Of a stretch of 64,000 nucleotides of DNA, positions 27,735 to 36,996 are shown piece by piece. Position 1 is the stretch's first letter, and every line of letters begins with the position of its first letter. A program made the translations under genes and the position numbers. Origin of the DNA: Acetobacter suratthaniensis (lineage in GTDB: Bacteria > Pseudomonadota > Alphaproteobacteria > Acetobacterales > Acetobacteraceae); assembly GCF_017377745.1 (NCBI RefSeq), contig NZ_JAFVMG010000009.1, forward strand, positions 1 through 64,000, read 5' to 3'. Under the pieces are notes generated by a model that saw only the letters and a program-made list of their open reading frames with translations, made no database searches and had not been told where the DNA came from.

Positions 27735-29960
27735 TCAGGGCGCGCCATCAAGAGCGCGGGCAAGAATGCCGGGGGTCAGCACCTGCGGCAGCACCGTTTC
27801 GGCCCCGTGCGCCGGGGCATAAACGTAAAGCGGCACCCCATCGCGCCCATGCGCGCTCAGAAAAGCGGTAATAGCCGGGTCATGCCGGGTCCAGTCGCCG
27901 CGCAGCACATGCACACCGCGCCGGGCAAATAATGTGCGCGTGGCCTGCGTGTCCAGCACCAGCCGTTCATTGACAAGACAGGTCATGCACCATGCGGCTG
28001 TCATATCCACAAAAACAGGCTCGCCCTGTGCACGCAGGGCGGCAAAACGGGCCGGTGTGAACGCCTCCACCCCTTCTGGCAGCGCCATACCAGCACCCTG
28101 CGTGGCAGACTGGGCACGCAGGGTGGGCAGCAGCGCCATAGCCGCCAGAAAGCCCAGTAGCGCCAGCCCGTGTAATGCCGCCTGTGCGCGCGAATGGCCG
28201 GTGCGGGCCTGCTCGGCCTGCGCCACGCCATACAGCCAGCAGGCAAAGCCCAGAAACACCAGCCCCGCCCCGACCGGCAGCACGGTCTGGCCACCGCCTT
28301 CCATAACAATCACCCAGACAAACCACACACAGGTACCCAGCAGCGGGAAAGCCAGTGACTGCCGCAGAGCAATCATCCACCCGCCGGGGCGTGGCAGCCA
28401 GCCCGCGATACCGGGGGCGAGCATCAGCAGCACCAGCGGTGCTGCAAGCCCCACCCCCATGAAGGCAAACACCACAAGCCCGGCCACTGGCGGGCCAGCC
28501 AGTGCGCCCGCAACCGCAACCCCCATGAACGGTGCCGTGCAGGGTGTCGCCACCAGAACGGCCAGCACGCCGGTCAGCACATCATGCCAGCGCAGCCGTG
28601 CCTCCGCTGTTTCACCCTGCGCCTGACGGGGCGCACGCATGGCAAACGGCAGGAAAGAAAACACCCCAAGCAGGTTCAGCGCCATGACAAACAGCAGCCA
28701 GGTAACAAAAGTGACAAACAGCGGAGACTGAAACTGAAACCCCCACCCGGCGGCCCGGCCTCCTGCGCGCAGGGCCATCATGCCCCCACCCAGCGCCATA
28801 AACGTTGCCAACACCCCCAGCGCATAACCCGCCCCACCCCAGAGCTGGGCCTGCCGCCCGGCCCGGCCCAGCCGCGCAACCGAAAGCGCCTTCATGGCCA
28901 GCACCGGAAACACGCAGGGCATGAGGTTCAGCACCAGCCCACCTAACAGACCAAACACCGCCAGCCGCATGATCTGGGCAAAACCATGCCCCCCCGCCTG
29001 CCCGATAGCGGCGGTTAAAGCACCCTGCACAGGCTCCACCCCGGCTGCGGCCCCTGCGGCCGCTTCAATCGGGCCTGCGGTGCGGCTGACTGTCTGGGCC
29101 ACAGCCTGTTCGACCCCTGTGGGGCTTTGCAGCACCATCACCCCGGACAAGGCATGACCGGGCGTAAAATCGGGCAACGGCTTGAGGTGCAGCAGCACCG
29201 CACCCTCCTGCACGCGCTCGTTCTGCGGGGCCGCAGGGTCTATCAGCCCCGGCTCATCGGCCATGAACCACGCCGCCCGCACTGTCTGCGCGGACAGTCC
29301 CGGCCCGCTCAGTCGCATAACGCCATCCGTACCCAGAGCAGCCTGATAAGGCGATACCCCCGGCGTAGCCCGCGCGGCACTGGCAAACAGCCCCGCCTGC
29401 GCTGAAGCCGCCTGCCCACCCGTAGCAGGCGCCGCACGCGGTAGCGACAGCGACAGCTCCGCCTCCTCAGGCACGCACACCACCGCGCAGACAAGCCAGC
29501 TTGCATGGGCATGCACTACAACCGTCTCACCCGCATCATGACCCGGTGGCGGCGCCAACGGCAGAGACAGCGGCAGAACAACATCACCCATATAGGCATA
29601 GGACATGAGTGACGCCGCACGGATACGCAGCGGCGTAGGCCAGATAATTGTATCCGCCTGCCCGACCAGCGCGCCCTGTGCCTGCACCTGCACGGCCACC
29701 GGCTCACCCGCATCGCCCGGATTGCGCCAGTAGGTGTGCCAGCCCGGTTGCAGCCGCAGGCGCAGCGCCACGGGCAGGGTGCTGCCAGCCTGCGCCGTAT
29801 CGGTGCCTGTTATCAGCGTTGCAACAGTGTGGGGGGTAATAACCGCAGAGCTTTCCGCCGCCCTGACAGCACCAGACAGCATGCCTGCCACCAGAATGGA
29901 CAGCAGAACCGGCAAAACCACAGAGGCACGGCAAAGACGGAGCAGAGGCACAAACAGCAT
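27735..29960 (-). CDS. DsbD/ScsB-like transmembrane thiol-disulfide reductase
   Basis: Membrane protein that carries reducing power from the cytoplasm to periplasmic thiols. The 741 residues comprise a signal peptide, an N-terminal periplasmic domain with a cysteine pair (SWLVCAVVCVPEE), and a DsbD-type eight-helix core. The core has its two proline-flanked cysteines in NLMPCVFPVLAMK and VATPCTAPFMG. A C-terminal thioredoxin-like domain has W657-C658-M-T-C661. The N-terminal domain without the usual DsbD immunoglobulin-like pattern suits the ScsB type. It stands alone, with 143 bases to the glycosyltransferase gene. Confidence 0.9.
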   Translation of the reverse strand: MLFVPLLRLCRASVVLPVLLSILVAGMLSGAVRAAESSAVITPHTVATLITGTDTAQAGSTLPVALRLRLQPGWHTYWRNPGDAGEPVAVQVQAQGALVGQADTIIWPTPLRIRAASLMSYAYMGDVVLPLSLPLAPPPGHDAGETVVVHAHASWLVCAVVCVPEEAELSLSLPRAAPATGGQAASAQAGLFASAARATPGVSPYQAALGTDGVMRLSGPGLSAQTVRAAWFMADEPGLIDPAAPQNERVQEGAVLLHLKPLPDFTPGHALSGVMVLQSPTGVEQAVAQTVSRTAGPIEAAAGAAAGVEPVQGALTAAIGQAGGHGFAQIMRLAVFGLLGGLVLNLMPCVFPVLAMKALSVARLGRAGRQAQLWGGAGYALGVLATFMALGGGMMALRAGGRAAGWGFQFQSPLFVTFVTWLLFVMALNLLGVFSFLPFAMRAPRQAQGETAEARLRWHDVLTGVLAVLVATPCTAPFMGVAVAGALAGPPVAGLVVFAFMGVGLAAPLVLLMLAPGIAGWLPRPGGWMIALRQSLAFPLLGTCVWFVWVIVMEGGGQTVLPVGAGLVFLGFACWLYGVAQAEQARTGHSRAQAALHGLALLGFLAAMALLPTLRAQSATQGAGMALPEGVEAFTPARFAALRAQGEPVFVDMTAAWCMTCLVNERLVLDTQATRTLFARRGVHVLRGDWTRHDPAITAFLSAHGRDGVPLYVYAPAHGAETVLPQVLTPGILARALDGAP

Positions 29961-30103
29961 GAATGGATCCCGTAACGCGAGAAATCAGGCGAAGCAGACA
30001 ACGCCATGAAGCCGGATTAGCACATCCGGTTCAACCACAGACATGCGGCTTTTCCACCCCCGAGCCGGACAGGGCCAGACAGCCCCGCTGCCCCCGACAG
30101 GGC

Positions 30104-31243
30104 TCAGGCGCTGAACAGACCTTTGCCCGGCCATGCGCGCACAACCTCGGCATGCAGTTCAGCGCGGATGGCGCGCATGGTGCGGCAATCAAAACGGGCG
30201 GCGCGGCTCTGGCCCGCCTGCCCAAGCCGGGCGCGCAGGCTGGCATCGGTCATCAGGCTTTCAAGCCCGGCCACCAGTTCAGGCAGCGAATCAGGATCGG
30301 CATAGACAGCGGCCTGTCCGGCCAGTTCGGGCAGATTGCCATTGGGCGAAACCAGCACGGCGGCACCACAGCCCAGCGCTTCAAGCGCTGCCATGCCAAA
30401 TGGCTCACCCCACCGGCTGGGAGCCGCCACAATGGCGGCACGGCTCATGGCGTCCAGCACGGCCTCGTGGGGGCGGTAGCCCACAAGCTCCACACCGGCG
30501 GCATGGGCCTGCGGGCGCAGGGCGCGCAGGAACGGGGTCTCACGCGTTTGCTCGCCAAAATCATCCGCGCCGAAAATCTGCGCCTGCCAGCCGGGGTACC
30601 GGGGCAGAAGCTCGGCGCAGGCGGCAACAAAGGCATCCACCCCTTTATCGGCCACCACGCGCCCGGCAAACAGCAGCAGGTTTTCGCGCTGTTCGGGCGG
30701 TAGGGGCGCGGGCAGGGCTTCAAGGTCAAGGCTGTTGGGCAGGATGGACACGCAGCCCCCCACACCCTGACTGACAAAACGCTGCCTGACCCACTCCGAT
30801 ACCGCCACAACCGCCACGGCACGGGCCAGATATTCACGCTCGGCAGGCCGCCGCGCACGGCGCATGGAGCACGGATCGTTATGCAGCACCAGCACGACCG
30901 GCAGGGAGGGGAAGCAACGGCGCAGAGCAAGTGCGAGATCCGGCCGGTTATGCACCTCCACCAGATCGGGGCGGTTTTCGCGGATAAGCCGCGCCACTCC
31001 TTTACGGTAGCGCACCCGACCACCCCGCCATGAAAACACCGGCGGCACGGGCCTGAACGCCACACCGGCAAAAGAGGCATGCTGCGGGGCTGTGCCCACA
31101 ACCACCTCGCCCGGCCCGGCCAGACGCCGCACCAGTAGCCCGATAGCCCCGCACTCACCCGGTGCAAACCGCTCACGCGGGGAGAGAACCGTCATGACCC
31201 GCAGGCCCGTTGCGGCCATGACCGGCCCGTGTGTTTCAGACAT
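30104..31243 (-). CDS. Glycosyltransferase family 4 protein
   Basis: GT-B fold retaining glycosyltransferase of 379 residues. The C-terminal half has the GT4 pattern LLFAGRVVADKGVDAFV (about 193-209) and the nucleotide-sugar E-x7-E region APSRWGEPFGMAALEALGCGAAVL. The N-terminal acceptor half includes VEVHNRPDLALALRR. Donor and acceptor are unknown; envelope or exopolysaccharide assembly is the usual role. No polysaccharide cluster surrounds it. It follows the GST gene by 28 bases, at the end of a long minus-strand run. Confidence 0.88.
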   Translation of the reverse strand: MSETHGPVMAATGLRVMTVLSPRERFAPGECGAIGLLVRRLAGPGEVVVGTAPQHASFAGVAFRPVPPVFSWRGGRVRYRKGVARLIRENRPDLVEVHNRPDLALALRRCFPSLPVVLVLHNDPCSMRRARRPAEREYLARAVAVVAVSEWVRQRFVSQGVGGCVSILPNSLDLEALPAPLPPEQRENLLLFAGRVVADKGVDAFVAACAELLPRYPGWQAQIFGADDFGEQTRETPFLRALRPQAHAAGVELVGYRPHEAVLDAMSRAAIVAAPSRWGEPFGMAALEALGCGAAVLVSPNGNLPELAGQAAVYADPDSLPELVAGLESLMTDASLRARLGQAGQSRAARFDCRTMRAIRAELHAEVVRAWPGKGLFSA

Positions 31244-31271
31244 GCTGTTGCCCTGCCGGTGCCTGCGCCGG

Positions 31272-31943
31272 TCAGCTCAGGGATTCGTACATCTCAAGCT
31301 GCCAGTCCTGCGGCTCGCGCGCGGCATCCGCCGCCCATTCGCGCATGAGCGCATGCTCCTGCACCGCGCGCATATAGGCGTGCGATACATCCGACAGGCA
31401 CGGCACCGCATAAGAGGCAAAGCGGCTGACCACGGGCGCGAACGCCGCATCGGCATTGCAGAAGGTCGCCCCGAACAGATACGGCCCCTCCGCCCCGAAG
31501 CGGTTGCGCGTATCCGTCCAGATAGCGTCAATCCGTGCAATATCGCGCAGGGTGTCTTCCTCAAGACCGGCGGCCAGCGGCCGGTTGACCCGGCCCAGAT
31601 TCATGGGCAGGGCCGAACGCACAGCCCGGAAACCCGCATGCATTTCCGCCGTAATGGAGCGCGCATGAGCACGGGCCGCGCGGGCCTGCGGCCACAAAGC
31701 GGGGGCCAGTTCAGCGCAGTATTCGGCAATGGCGAGCGAGTCCCACACCGCAATGCCCTTATGCTCAAGGTAAGGCGCACACCCATTGGGCGAAAGCGTT
31801 TTAAGGGCCACTGTCTTGCCGCCACCGGCCAGCCGCAGGGCCTGTATCTCTACATCCAGACCGGCCAACCGCACGGGAAGCCATCCACGCAGCGACCATG
31901 AGGAATACCGCCGCGTGCCGATTACCAGACGTCCGTCAGCCAT
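31272..31943 (-). CDS. Glutathione S-transferase family protein
   Basis: The 223 residues begin with a thioredoxin-like GST N-terminal domain: LVIGTRRYSSWSLRGWLPVRLAG, whose early Ser/Tyr residues can activate glutathione, then CAPYLEHKGIAVWDSLAIAEYCAE, where the cis-Pro and the D-S glutathione contact sit. An all-helical C-terminal domain follows. The start at 31943 overlaps the end of mnmA by eight bases, showing tight coupling; the longer open frame upstream lies inside mnmA. Substrate unknown. Confidence 0.88.
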   Translation of the reverse strand: MADGRLVIGTRRYSSWSLRGWLPVRLAGLDVEIQALRLAGGGKTVALKTLSPNGCAPYLEHKGIAVWDSLAIAEYCAELAPALWPQARAARAHARSITAEMHAGFRAVRSALPMNLGRVNRPLAAGLEEDTLRDIARIDAIWTDTRNRFGAEGPYLFGATFCNADAAFAPVVSRFASYAVPCLSDVSHAYMRAVQEHALMREWAADAAREPQDWQLEMYESLS

Positions 31944-33054
31944 GTGTTTTTTCTCCCTCCGCCCGTGCCGGAGCCTGATCGCCCTGCGGCTCCGCCCGGC
32001 GGATAAAACCACCCCCCAGAATACGGCTGCCCTGATAGAACACACAGGCCTGACCGGGAGCGGGCATGGCCGGTTCTTCCAGCAGCACGCGCGCCCCATC
32101 GGGTGTTGGCACCACATGGGCGGGGCGGGGGATTTCGCGCGCACGCATCTGCACCCGGCAGGCCAGCCCTTCAGGCGGGGCGTCCACCAGCCAGTTTACA
32201 TCCCGCACCAGCAGTTCCTGCACGCTGGCCTGTGCGCGGGGGCCGATAATCACCCGCCTGCGCGCCGGTTCCACGCCCACCACCATCTGGCGCTCGCCTT
32301 CCAGTCGCGCGGCGTTACCCAGCCGCTTGCTCTGGCCCACGGTAAAGCGCATCACGCCTTCATGCTGGCCCACCACGCGGCCCTGACGGTCAACAATTTC
32401 GCCCGGCCCGGCCATTTCAGGGTGCATGCGCTCGACCAGATCGACATAAGAGCCATCGGTTACAAAGCACAGGTCCTGACTATCGGGCTTGCCCGCCACC
32501 ACCAGACCGAAACGCTCCGCCTCGCGGCGAACGGCTGCCTTGTCGGGCATATCGCCCAGCGGAAAGCGCAGGAACTCAAGCTGCTCGCGCGTGGTGGCAA
32601 ACAGGAACCAGCTCTGGTCGCGCTCGGCATCGACCGGGCGGTGTAGCTCGGCACCCTGCGGGCCTTCGATCCGGCGCACGTAATGGCCCGTCGCCATGGC
32701 CTGCGCACCAATTTCACGCGCGAGACCCAAAAGATCGGTAAACTTCACGCCCTGATTGCAGGCCACACAGGGGACTGGCGTTTCACCCTGCGCGTACGCA
32801 TCGGCAAAACGCTCGATCACGCTGCTGGTAAAGCGCTGCTCGGCATCGATAACATAATGGGGGAAGCCCAGCCTGTCGGCCACGGCCCGCGCATCGCGGA
32901 TGTCCTGCCCCGCACAGCACGCCCCTTTTTTGGCCGGGGCGCGCGAGTCGTACAGTTGCAGGGTCGCGCCCACGACCTCATGGCCCTCCTCCAAAAGGCG
33001 GGCGGCCACCACGGAACTGTCCACCCCCCCGGACATGGCTACAAGAACGCGCAT
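31936..33054 (-). CDS. mnmA: tRNA-specific 2-thiouridylase MnmA
   Basis: Adds sulfur to U34 of tRNA-Lys, -Glu and -Gln. The 372 residues carry the PP-loop MSGGVDSS (7-14) and the two catalytic cysteines: C99 in VPCVACNQGVKF and C196 in SQDLCFVTDGSY. Sulfur in this pathway comes from a cysteine desulfurase, and two such genes plus a ferredoxin lie immediately upstream in the same direction, which supports a joint sulfur-transfer unit. Confidence 0.97.
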   Translation of the reverse strand: MRVLVAMSGGVDSSVVAARLLEEGHEVVGATLQLYDSRAPAKKGACCAGQDIRDARAVADRLGFPHYVIDAEQRFTSSVIERFADAYAQGETPVPCVACNQGVKFTDLLGLAREIGAQAMATGHYVRRIEGPQGAELHRPVDAERDQSWFLFATTREQLEFLRFPLGDMPDKAAVRREAERFGLVVAGKPDSQDLCFVTDGSYVDLVERMHPEMAGPGEIVDRQGRVVGQHEGVMRFTVGQSKRLGNAARLEGERQMVVGVEPARRRVIIGPRAQASVQELLVRDVNWLVDAPPEGLACRVQMRAREIPRPAHVVPTPDGARVLLEEPAMPAPGQACVFYQGSRILGGGFIRRAEPQGDQAPARAEGEKTHG

Positions 33055-33082
33055 GGACGCTTTCTACCCCCTTATTTCTTGT

Positions 33083-33397
33083 TCAGCCCTTGCGGGGCAG
33101 ACGCACCACCAGACCATCCAGCGCGTCGGTCATGACGATCTGGCAGCCAAGGCGGGATGTTTTTTCCAGACCGAAGGCGAGGTCGAGCATATCTTCCTCA
33201 TCATCCGTCGGGGTGGACAGTTTTTCAGCCCAGGCAGGATCAACCACGACATGACAGGTGGCACAGGCCAGGGAGCCCTCGCACGCGCCTTCAATATCAA
33301 TATCGTGCTTGTGGGCGATTTCCAGCACTGACAGGCCCACCGGCGCATCGACCGTGTGTTCCGTCCCGTCCTGTTCAACAAACGTCATCTGGGGCAT
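33083..33397 (-). CDS. fdx: 2Fe-2S ferredoxin, adrenodoxin/Isc type
   Basis: The 104-residue protein has the adrenodoxin-type cluster ligands C39, C45, C48 and C85 ([16 protein letters not shown], then RLGCQIVMT). Such ferredoxins feed electrons to Fe-S cluster assembly next to IscS. It is placed between the desulfurase pair (45 bases upstream) and mnmA (28 bases downstream) on the minus strand. No iscU, iscA, hscA or suf genes appear in the window. Confidence 0.95.
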   Translation of the reverse strand: MPQMTFVEQDGTEHTVDAPVGLSVLEIAHKHDIDIEGACEGSLACATCHVVVDPAWAEKLSTPTDDEEDMLDLAFGLEKTSRLGCQIVMTDALDGLVVRLPRKG

Positions 33398-33442
33398 TGG
33401 TATCCGTCCTGCCAGTAAGAATTTTACAGACCAAAAAAGCGC

Positions 33443-34696
33443 TCAGGCTACGCTGGCCCCGGCTTTCATGGTCGCGCCGCCGTCCCGAACCCGGACAGCC
33501 ACACGCGCGAGACTGTCCGCCGCGCGCAACGCTTCGGCGGCTGAGGTAAAACGTCCGGGGGACAGACGCAAGCTCCTTGCGGCCTCATCGCGGCTCAGAC
33601 CCATGGCCTCCAGCACATAGGACGGCGCCAGCTCCGCCGAGGAACAGGCCGAACCAAGCGAGGCTTCCAGACAGTCCGCCTCATTACCCTGCTGTTTTTC
33701 CTCGGCTTTTGCCGCCGGGGTTGGGCAGGCGGGGTCTGGCATGGCGGCCAGCACGTCCATTGCCCGCAGGCCTGCGGGCAGACGCACACTGAAAATGCCC
33801 GGCAGACGCTCGGCCTGTGCGGCGTTCAGGACACAGCCGGGCAGAACCGTATCCAGCCGCGTCATGAACACCTGCTGAAGTTCGGCCAGATGCCGCGCAT
33901 CGCGCGCCTGTTCCACCACCGCGATCCGGCAGGCCTCGCCAAACCCGGCCAGCAGAAAGCCCGGCAATGTACCCGAGCGCGCACCCCGCTCCTGCCCGCC
34001 CCCTGAAAACAGCGGCTCCACCCGCACGCGTGGCCGGTGGCGCATGAACAGTGCGCCCACACCCTTGGGGCCATACATTTTGTGAGCGGAAATAGAAGCC
34101 AGAGCCAGAGGCAACTGCCGCACATCCAGTGCGATCTTGCCTGCCGCCTGCGCCAGATCGGAATGGAGCAGCGCCCCCGCCGCCTCCACCAGCGGCCCGA
34201 GCGTGGCCAGATCCTGCAATACGCCGGTTTCGTTATTGGCAGCCGCGATGGAAACCAGCGCCGTAGGCACCTCAAGGGCACGCGCCAGCACCGCAGGGTC
34301 AAGCTGGCCCTGTCCATCCACGGGCAGGATCACCGGCTCAAACCCCTCTCGCGCCAGATCCAGCACACTTTGCAGCACGCATTTATGTTCGGTGGCCACG
34401 GTCATCACCCGCCGCCGCTCCGAACCGCGTGCAGCCAGATGCCGCGCGGCCCCCTTGATGGCCAGATTATTGGCCTCGGTCGCCCCGGATGTGAACACGA
34501 TCTCGCGCGGCTCCGCGCCAATCAGGGCTGCTACATCGGCCCGCGCCTGCTCCACCATAGCCGCCGCGGCCCGGCCACTGGCATGGGCATTGCTATGCGG
34601 GTTGGCATTTTCCGCCTCCAGCGCATGGGCCAGCACGGCCCGCACACGCGGGTCGCATGGGGTGGTGGCGGCATGATCGAAATACAGCGTGCTCAC
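33443..34696 (-). CDS. Cysteine desulfurase, second of a tandem pair
   Basis: PLP enzyme taking sulfur from cysteine. The 417 residues show FDHAATTPCDPRV at the start, the Schiff-base lysine K206 (SISAHKMYGPKGVGALF), and the catalytic cysteine C351 in SLGSACSSAELAPSYVLEAMG. A stretch of about 20 extra residues rich in Ala, Lys, Glu and Gln (about 320-342) precedes the catalytic loop. Its ATG overlaps the stop of the first desulfurase gene by four bases. It most resembles the IscS/NifS group. Confidence 0.94.
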   Translation of the reverse strand: MSTLYFDHAATTPCDPRVRAVLAHALEAENANPHSNAHASGRAAAAMVEQARADVAALIGAEPREIVFTSGATEANNLAIKGAARHLAARGSERRRVMTVATEHKCVLQSVLDLAREGFEPVILPVDGQGQLDPAVLARALEVPTALVSIAAANNETGVLQDLATLGPLVEAAGALLHSDLAQAAGKIALDVRQLPLALASISAHKMYGPKGVGALFMRHRPRVRVEPLFSGGGQERGARSGTLPGFLLAGFGEACRIAVVEQARDARHLAELQQVFMTRLDTVLPGCVLNAAQAERLPGIFSVRLPAGLRAMDVLAAMPDPACPTPAAKAEEKQQGNEADCLEASLGSACSSAELAPSYVLEAMGLSRDEAARSLRLSPGRFTSAAEALRAADSLARVAVRVRDGGATMKAGASVA

Positions 34697-35856
34697 ACCA
34701 GACCTCCGGCCACGGATATGGCTCCGCCCCCTGTCCGACCTGCGGCCAGCCGCACATAGGTGGCGGTAAACCGTTCAACATCTTCCGCCCTGACAGACCA
34801 TGGCAGAGAAACACGGATGGCCTGCCCCGCCAGTTCCTCCAGCCCCATGGCCTCCAGCACATGCGAAGACGCAACCTTGCCCGATGAACAGGCAGACCCG
34901 GCCGACACGCAGAATCCTTCCAGATCAAGCCGCATGAGCTGCCCCTGCGCACGCAGGCCCGGCAGCGCCAGACAGCTTGTATTGGCCAGCCGGGGCGCTC
35001 CGGCACCACAGACAACGGCCCCCGCGGCACATGCGGCCCGCTCCAGCGCATCGCGCAGGGGGGCGTGGTGGGGCTGGGTATCCAGCGCCTCTTCCAATGC
35101 GCGGGCCATGCCTGCAATCGCGGGGAGGGCCTGCGTGCCGCCACGCCGCCCCTGCTCCTGCCCACCGCCCACGAAAAGTGGCGACAGCGCACGCGGCGCA
35201 GGCCCGGCCAGCAGCAGCGCCCCCGCTCCCTTGGGGCCACCCAGCTTGTGCCCCGAACACGCAAGACTGCCAAAACCGCCTGCATGCAGCGCCACATCCA
35301 TACGCCCGACAGCCTGCACCGCATCGCCATGCAGGTGCGCGCCATACCGCGCACAGAGCCGCGCCACCTCGGCCATGGGGTGCAGCACGCCGGTTTCGTT
35401 ATTGGCCAGCATCAGGCACACCAGCGCAGGTAGGGCGTGGGGGCGAGCCAGCGTTTCTTCCAGCAGATCAAGCCGAACCTGCCCGAAAGCATCCACCTCC
35501 AGCCATTCCAGCGCCGCCCCTTCAGGCACGCCCATGCGCACGGCATCATGCTCCGTGCGCCCCACCAGCACACGCCGCCCCGGCGCAAAACCGTGCAGGG
35601 CCAATACGTTGGCTTCTGTCCCGCCTGATGTAAAAACGCAGTTAAGCAGATCGGCATCGAGCCTGCGGGCCACCACCGCACGTGCCTCCTCCAGCAGGGC
35701 GCGCGCCCTGCGGCCCTGTGCATGAACAGAAGACGGGTTGCCCGTCAGGCCCGCCGCCTCCAGCATGGCGGCAGCGGCGGATGGGCGCAAAGGCTCGGTG
35801 GCGTTGGCGTCTAGATAGACGGCATGGGCCGCACCATCATCGGGTGAAGGGGGCAT
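34693..35856 (-). CDS. Cysteine desulfurase, first of a tandem pair
   Basis: The 387-residue NifS/IscS-like enzyme has VYLDANATEPLRPSA at the start, PLP lysine K204 (ACSGHKLGGPKGAGALL), and catalytic cysteine C323 in CVSAGSACSSGKVASSHVLEAMG. It differs throughout from the second copy, so this is not a recent duplication. All key residues are present in both. It is the first gene of the sulfur-transfer operon and is divergent from an alpha/beta hydrolase gene. Confidence 0.94.
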   Translation of the reverse strand: MPPSPDDGAAHAVYLDANATEPLRPSAAAAMLEAAGLTGNPSSVHAQGRRARALLEEARAVVARRLDADLLNCVFTSGGTEANVLALHGFAPGRRVLVGRTEHDAVRMGVPEGAALEWLEVDAFGQVRLDLLEETLARPHALPALVCLMLANNETGVLHPMAEVARLCARYGAHLHGDAVQAVGRMDVALHAGGFGSLACSGHKLGGPKGAGALLLAGPAPRALSPLFVGGGQEQGRRGGTQALPAIAGMARALEEALDTQPHHAPLRDALERAACAAGAVVCGAGAPRLANTSCLALPGLRAQGQLMRLDLEGFCVSAGSACSSGKVASSHVLEAMGLEELAGQAIRVSLPWSVRAEDVERFTATYVRLAAGRTGGGAISVAGGLV

Positions 35857-36240
35857 GGAAAGCTTTCCGCACTATTCTGCTGGGGACGCAAGACAGCTAT
35901 TATCACGATTTATGTGGAAATACGAACCACACAGCCGCTATAGAAGCCACATGGTCAGCACCACGGGGCATTGCCTGTCCGACAGATCAGGAACCTAATC
36001 AGGCACCATGCCATACAGATCATGGCACGGATGGATTATGCCTGCCCCGCGCGCAAGGTCAATGCCAGGAAACGTAGAACATACGTCCTGACTGTAAAAG
36101 ACCCGCGCTGAACAGACCTGCCCGCGGGCCACGGCCCGCATGTCCGGGCACGGAGCGTGGCATCGCTCCCCGCACGGACAGTTATCAAACCTGGACACGC
36201 CATGCCCCCGGGCGTGTTCCCATGATCAAGCGGAACCTAC
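35857..36240. other. 384-base gap with several strong hairpins
   Basis: No open frame is convincing. Three hairpins are visible on the plus strand: 35967-36012 (GGCATTGCCTG pairing with CAGGCA-CC-ATGCC), 36142-36179 (GTCCG and GGAGCG pairing with CGCTCC and CGGAC), and 36193-36220 (GGACACGC with GCGTGTTCC, one bulge). The last two lie directly before the alpha/beta hydrolase start and would form its leader. An unrecognised small RNA is possible. Confidence 0.45.
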
Positions 36241-36906
36241 ATGCCAGAGGTTATGTTTGCCGGCCCGGACGGGCGTCTTGAAGGGCGCTACCACCACTCC
36301 AACGAGCCCAACGCCCCGCTTGCCCTCGTGCTGCACCCACACCCGCTGCACGGCGGCACCATGAACAACCGCATTACCTACGCGCTTTACCGGTCGTTCG
36401 AGAAAATGGGTTTCTCGGTCATGCGGTACAATTCGCGCGGAGTCGGGCGTTCTCAAGGCCGGTTTGACGGCGGTATCGGCGAAATTTCAGACGCCGCCGC
36501 CGCTCTGGACTGGATGCAGATGGTCAACCCCAACGCTAGCGGTCTGTGGATTGCGGGATATTCCTTCGGGGCGTTCGTGGGTATGCAGCTTCTGATGCGC
36601 AGGCCCGAAATCACCGGCTGGATCAGCATTGCGCCACCTGCCGCCCATTACGATTTCGGCTTTCTCGCACCCTGTCCGTGTGGCGGGCTGATGATTGCTG
36701 GCGGCAAAGACGAACTCGCCCCCGAGCCTGCCATCCACAAGCTGGTGGACAAGCTGAACACCCAAAAAGGTGTTGAGGTGGATTACCGCGTTTTCCCCGA
36801 GGCGGATCACATCTTCGCCAAGCAGGTAGACAAAATCACCAACGCCATGGAAGACCACGTTACCCGTGCCATGAGCGCACTGAACATGCCGCTGGCCGCC
36901 GACTAG
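36241..36906 (+). CDS. Alpha/beta hydrolase
   Basis: The 221-residue protein has the hydrolase triad: nucleophile S108 in IAGYSFGAFVG, acid D157 in GGKDELAP and H190 in PEADHIFAKQ. The oxyanion region is LHPHPLHGGTMNNR. This HPHP-x-x-GGTM form is common in a small alphaproteobacterial hydrolase family often found beside cysteine desulfurase genes (from memory). Substrate unknown. The start at 36241 follows two leader hairpins. Confidence 0.9.
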   Translation: MPEVMFAGPDGRLEGRYHHSNEPNAPLALVLHPHPLHGGTMNNRITYALYRSFEKMGFSVMRYNSRGVGRSQGRFDGGIGEISDAAAALDWMQMVNPNASGLWIAGYSFGAFVGMQLLMRRPEITGWISIAPPAAHYDFGFLAPCPCGGLMIAGGKDELAPEPAIHKLVDKLNTQKGVEVDYRVFPEADHIFAKQVDKITNAMEDHVTRAMSALNMPLAAD

Positions 36907-36928
36907 GCTTGCCTCTGGCCCATCTCCT

Positions 36929-36949
36929 CACCCGGCTTTCCGCCGGGTG
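36929..36949 (+). terminator. Hairpin after the alpha/beta hydrolase
   Basis: CACCCGGC (36929-36936) pairs perfectly with GCCGGGTG (36942-36949), 22 bases past the stop. It has no T-run, so its strength as a terminator is uncertain. Confidence 0.5.
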
Positions 36950-36996
36950 ACGCTGGCGGCGCGTGGCCGCCGCCACCTGCCCGTGCCGGGTTTTGC

